Origin: Flavobacteriales bacterium
GTDB taxonomy: Bacteria; Bacteroidota; Bacteroidia; Flavobacteriales; UBA7430
Length of the DNA: 6,568 nucleotides
Direction: 5' to 3'
NCBI GenBank assembly: GCA_024959975.1
Contig: JANXFM010000200.1
Coordinates: forward strand, 1 to 6,568
Below are positions 5,278-6,568 of the stretch, piece by piece. The translations under genes were made by a program, and so were the position numbers. The notes beneath the pieces are model-generated. The model saw nothing but the letters and a program-made list of their open reading frames with translations, was not told the DNA's origin and searched no databases. Each line of letters starts with the position of its first letter. The stretch's first letter is position 1.

Positions 5278-6267
5278 ATGAATAAGGTATTCTACATACT
5301 CGCATTATTTGTATTATTTAGTTCTTGTGAAAGAAAAAGAACTATTGATGATAATACATTCAAACTAACCATTCCAAATGGTTTTCCGGACCCCTCAATT
5401 CCTGAGGACAATCAATTAACCCGCGAACGGATCGAATTGGGGAAAAAACTTTTCTTCGACCCTGTTTTATCGCTGGATAGCACGATTTCCTGTGCCTCAT
5501 GTCATCAACAAGAATTTGCCTTTGCAGATCAACTGGCAATAACACCGGGTGTTGAAAACCGACTGGGATTTAGAAATTCTATGAGTCTTGTCAATGTTGC
5601 TTACCACGACTTTTTCATGAGGGAAGGTGGCGTACCTACTTTGGAAATGCAGGTTCTGGCACCTATTGAGGATCACAATGAAATGGCTTTTGATATTGGT
5701 TCTGTGGCTGAAAAACTAAATCTCGACTCTAGTTATGTAAAAGCAAGCCTGGAAGCCTACAACCGAACTCCGGATCCTTATGTTATTACCAGAGCCATTG
5801 CATCTTTTGAACGCACCATACTTAGTGGTCATTCCGATTATGATAAAAATTTATTAACCACATCTGAGATGAAAGGGAAAGAATTGTTCTTTAGTGAGCG
5901 TCTTGCCTGTTCTTCCTGTCACGGAACATTTTTATTCACAAATCAGGGTATGGAAAATAATGGTTTGTACGAGGTTTATGAAGATTCCGGCCGTCATCGG
6001 CTCACCAAACTGCAAGAAGACATTGGAAAGTTTAAAGTACCCACCCTTCGCAATATTGAACGAACCACACCCTACATGCATAACGGCTCTTTAGAAACTT
6101 TGGAAGAAGTTATTGAACATTACGCCGAAGGCGGGAAATCCCACTTTAACCAGAGCGAACTCATTACCGGATTTGAAATTAACGATGAGGAAAAATCTAA
6201 TCTCATCAGCTTTTTAAAAGCTTTAACAGATGAAGAGTTGATACACAATACCTTCTTTGAAGAATAA
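5278..6267 (+). CDS. Di-heme cytochrome c peroxidase, lipoprotein
   Basis: A 329-residue periplasmic di-heme peroxidase of the CcpA/MauG superfamily, which typically reduces H2O2 to water with electrons from small cytochromes or other carriers. Two c-type heme sites are visible: CASCH (residues 72-76, peroxidatic heme) and CSSCH (211-215, electron-transfer heme). The likely Met axial ligand of the second heme is M267 in TTPYMHNGS, which favours peroxidase over true MauG. The conserved acidic catalytic residue is probably E135 in EDHNEM, and KVPTLRNIERTTPYMHNGS is a family signature. I chose the ATG at 5278 over the upstream GTG at 5266. It gives a compact lipoprotein signal (NKVFYILALFVLFSSC) with the lipidated Cys at 17. 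The residues after Cys are ERKR, without the acidic surface-export signal known in Bacteroidota, so periplasmic anchoring is inferred. It is separated from the MFS gene by 414 bp and is probably its own unit. Confidence 0.94.
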   Translation: MNKVFYILALFVLFSSCERKRTIDDNTFKLTIPNGFPDPSIPEDNQLTRERIELGKKLFFDPVLSLDSTISCASCHQQEFAFADQLAITPGVENRLGFRNSMSLVNVAYHDFFMREGGVPTLEMQVLAPIEDHNEMAFDIGSVAEKLNLDSSYVKASLEAYNRTPDPYVITRAIASFERTILSGHSDYDKNLLTTSEMKGKELFFSERLACSSCHGTFLFTNQGMENNGLYEVYEDSGRHRLTKLQEDIGKFKVPTLRNIERTTPYMHNGSLETLEEVIEHYAEGGKSHFNQSELITGFEINDEEKSNLISFLKALTDEELIHNTFFEE

Positions 6268-6271
6268 AAAA

Positions 6272-6299
6272 AGTCATGCAGTCACGAAGTCGTGCAGTC
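6272..6299. repeat. 8-nt periodic AGTC array after the peroxidase stop
   Basis: AGTC occurs at 6272, 6280, 6288 and 6296, exactly every 8 nt, with ATGC, ACGA and GTGC between. Inside it CACGA (6283-6287) and TCGTG (6290-6294) form a short perfect dyad. The array starts 5 nt after the stop codon. It could be a weak transcript-end hairpin, but no T-run follows. Confidence 0.65.
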
Positions 6300-6303
6300 T
6301 GCG

Positions 6304-6366
6304 CTTCGACAAGATTTCCTACCTGTGGTAGGCTTGCCTGCGGTAGGCAGGCTCAGCGTGACAATT
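6304..6366. repeat. TTCGACA...GCTCAGCGTGACA repeat interrupted by two palindromes
   Basis: The left part of the repeat, CTTCGACA (6304-6311), and the right part, AGGCTCAGCGTGACAATT (6349-6366), are split by about 37 nt. The insert holds two hairpins: CCTACC (6318-6323) with GGTAGG (6327-6332), and CTTGCCT (6333-6339) with AGGCAGG (6345-6351, one T:G pair). The second resembles the CCTGCC...GGCAGG hairpin at 1312-1333. The whole lies between convergent genes. Confidence 0.7.
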
Positions 6367-6386
6367 ACTATCACACCTAGTACTTT

Positions 6387-6408
6387 GTACCAACCTACCA
6401 ACCTACTA
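6387..6408. repeat. Inverted copy of the TTGGTAGG repeat
   Basis: The reverse complement of this 22-nt segment matches 2223-2244 at 21 of 22 positions. It lies 6 nt beyond the stop codon of the minus-strand gene at the window edge. Together the two copies bracket aroQ, xerD, the MFS gene and the peroxidase gene in inverted orientation. Confidence 0.7.
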
Positions 6409-6414
6409 TCATAC

Positions 6415-6568
6415 CTAATAAATCAATTCCGGATCGAGCTCTAAGTTTCTCAAGAAATCTATGGTCTTTATGATGTCGTTGTGAAAATAGCGATCATCTT
6501 CTACAAAGCTTACTTCCTGTCTGTAAGAATCTAACATCATTTGTAAGAAAGGAGAGGTTTTCTCTTCT
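6415..6568 (-). CDS. C-terminal end of an unrecognised protein (partial)
   Basis: An open minus-strand frame enters from the window edge and ends at TAG (6417-6415), giving the last 50 residues. It includes SPFLQMMLDSYRQEVSFVED and ends DFLRNLELDPELIY. The composition is hydrophilic and mildly acidic, looks helical and shows no membrane segment. I do not recognise the family from this tail. It is convergent with the peroxidase gene. It is likely real because the frame is open to the window edge, reads like ordinary protein, and ends just before a repeat block, as the other genes here do. Confidence 0.6.
   Translation of the reverse strand, partial: EEKTSPFLQMMLDSYRQEVSFVEDDRYFHNDIIKTIDFLRNLELDPELIY

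Noticed and set aside
5894..6094. 66-codon plus-strand frame inside the peroxidase gene
   Set aside because: It overlaps the second heme site and the Met-ligand region, which are intact in the real frame.
6283..6332. Intrinsic terminator for the peroxidase gene
   Set aside because: Hairpins are present but no T-run follows any of them. It is described as repeat sequence instead.

Overview
The window is ordinary chromosomal DNA from a low-GC member of the Bacteroidota, most likely the family Flavobacteriaceae. The reasons are a MacB-type permease of the kind common in that phylum, a perfect TAnnTTTG -7 promoter box ahead of xerD, no obvious Shine-Dalgarno sequences, and spacers holding the TTCGACA...GCTCAG...GTGACA type of short palindromic repeat that I associate with flavobacterial genomes (from memory, not searched here).

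Layout: (1) 17-1249, plus strand, a MacB/FtsX-type ABC transporter permease. (2) 1250-1413, a repeat-filled convergent spacer. (3) 1414-2202, minus strand, mazG (nucleoside triphosphate pyrophosphohydrolase). (4) 2203-2322, a spacer made of short tandem repeats that run into the 3' end of the next gene. (5) 2323-2745, minus strand, aroQ (type II 3-dehydroquinate dehydratase). (6) a 31-bp divergent promoter gap. (7) 2777-3676, plus strand, xerD tyrosine recombinase, overlapping by 4 nt (8) 3673-4863, a 12-helix MFS transporter. (9) 4864-5277, a 414-bp non-coding spacer with strong hairpins and a possible MITE-like outline. (10) 5278-6267, plus strand, a di-heme cytochrome c peroxidase lipoprotein. 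(11) 6268-6414, a second repeat-filled convergent spacer. (12) 6415-6568, minus strand, the last 50 codons of an unrecognised gene.

The genes are housekeeping or general-purpose and do not form one pathway: shikimate biosynthesis (aroQ), nucleotide pool cleaning (mazG), chromosome dimer resolution (xerD), membrane transport (two genes) and periplasmic peroxide reduction (peroxidase). aroQ and mazG may share a transcript; xerD and the MFS gene almost certainly do.

I see no new defence, mobile or biosynthetic system. The unusual content is in the spacers. All four long spacers carry short repeats of several unrelated classes, often touching a stop codon: heptamer, octamer and 14-mer tandem arrays, a 26-nt head-to-tail dimer, nested palindromes, and a 22-nt inverted pair. 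The most notable cases are a heptamer array that encodes the C-terminus and stop codon of AroQ, and the structured 4880-5265 spacer.
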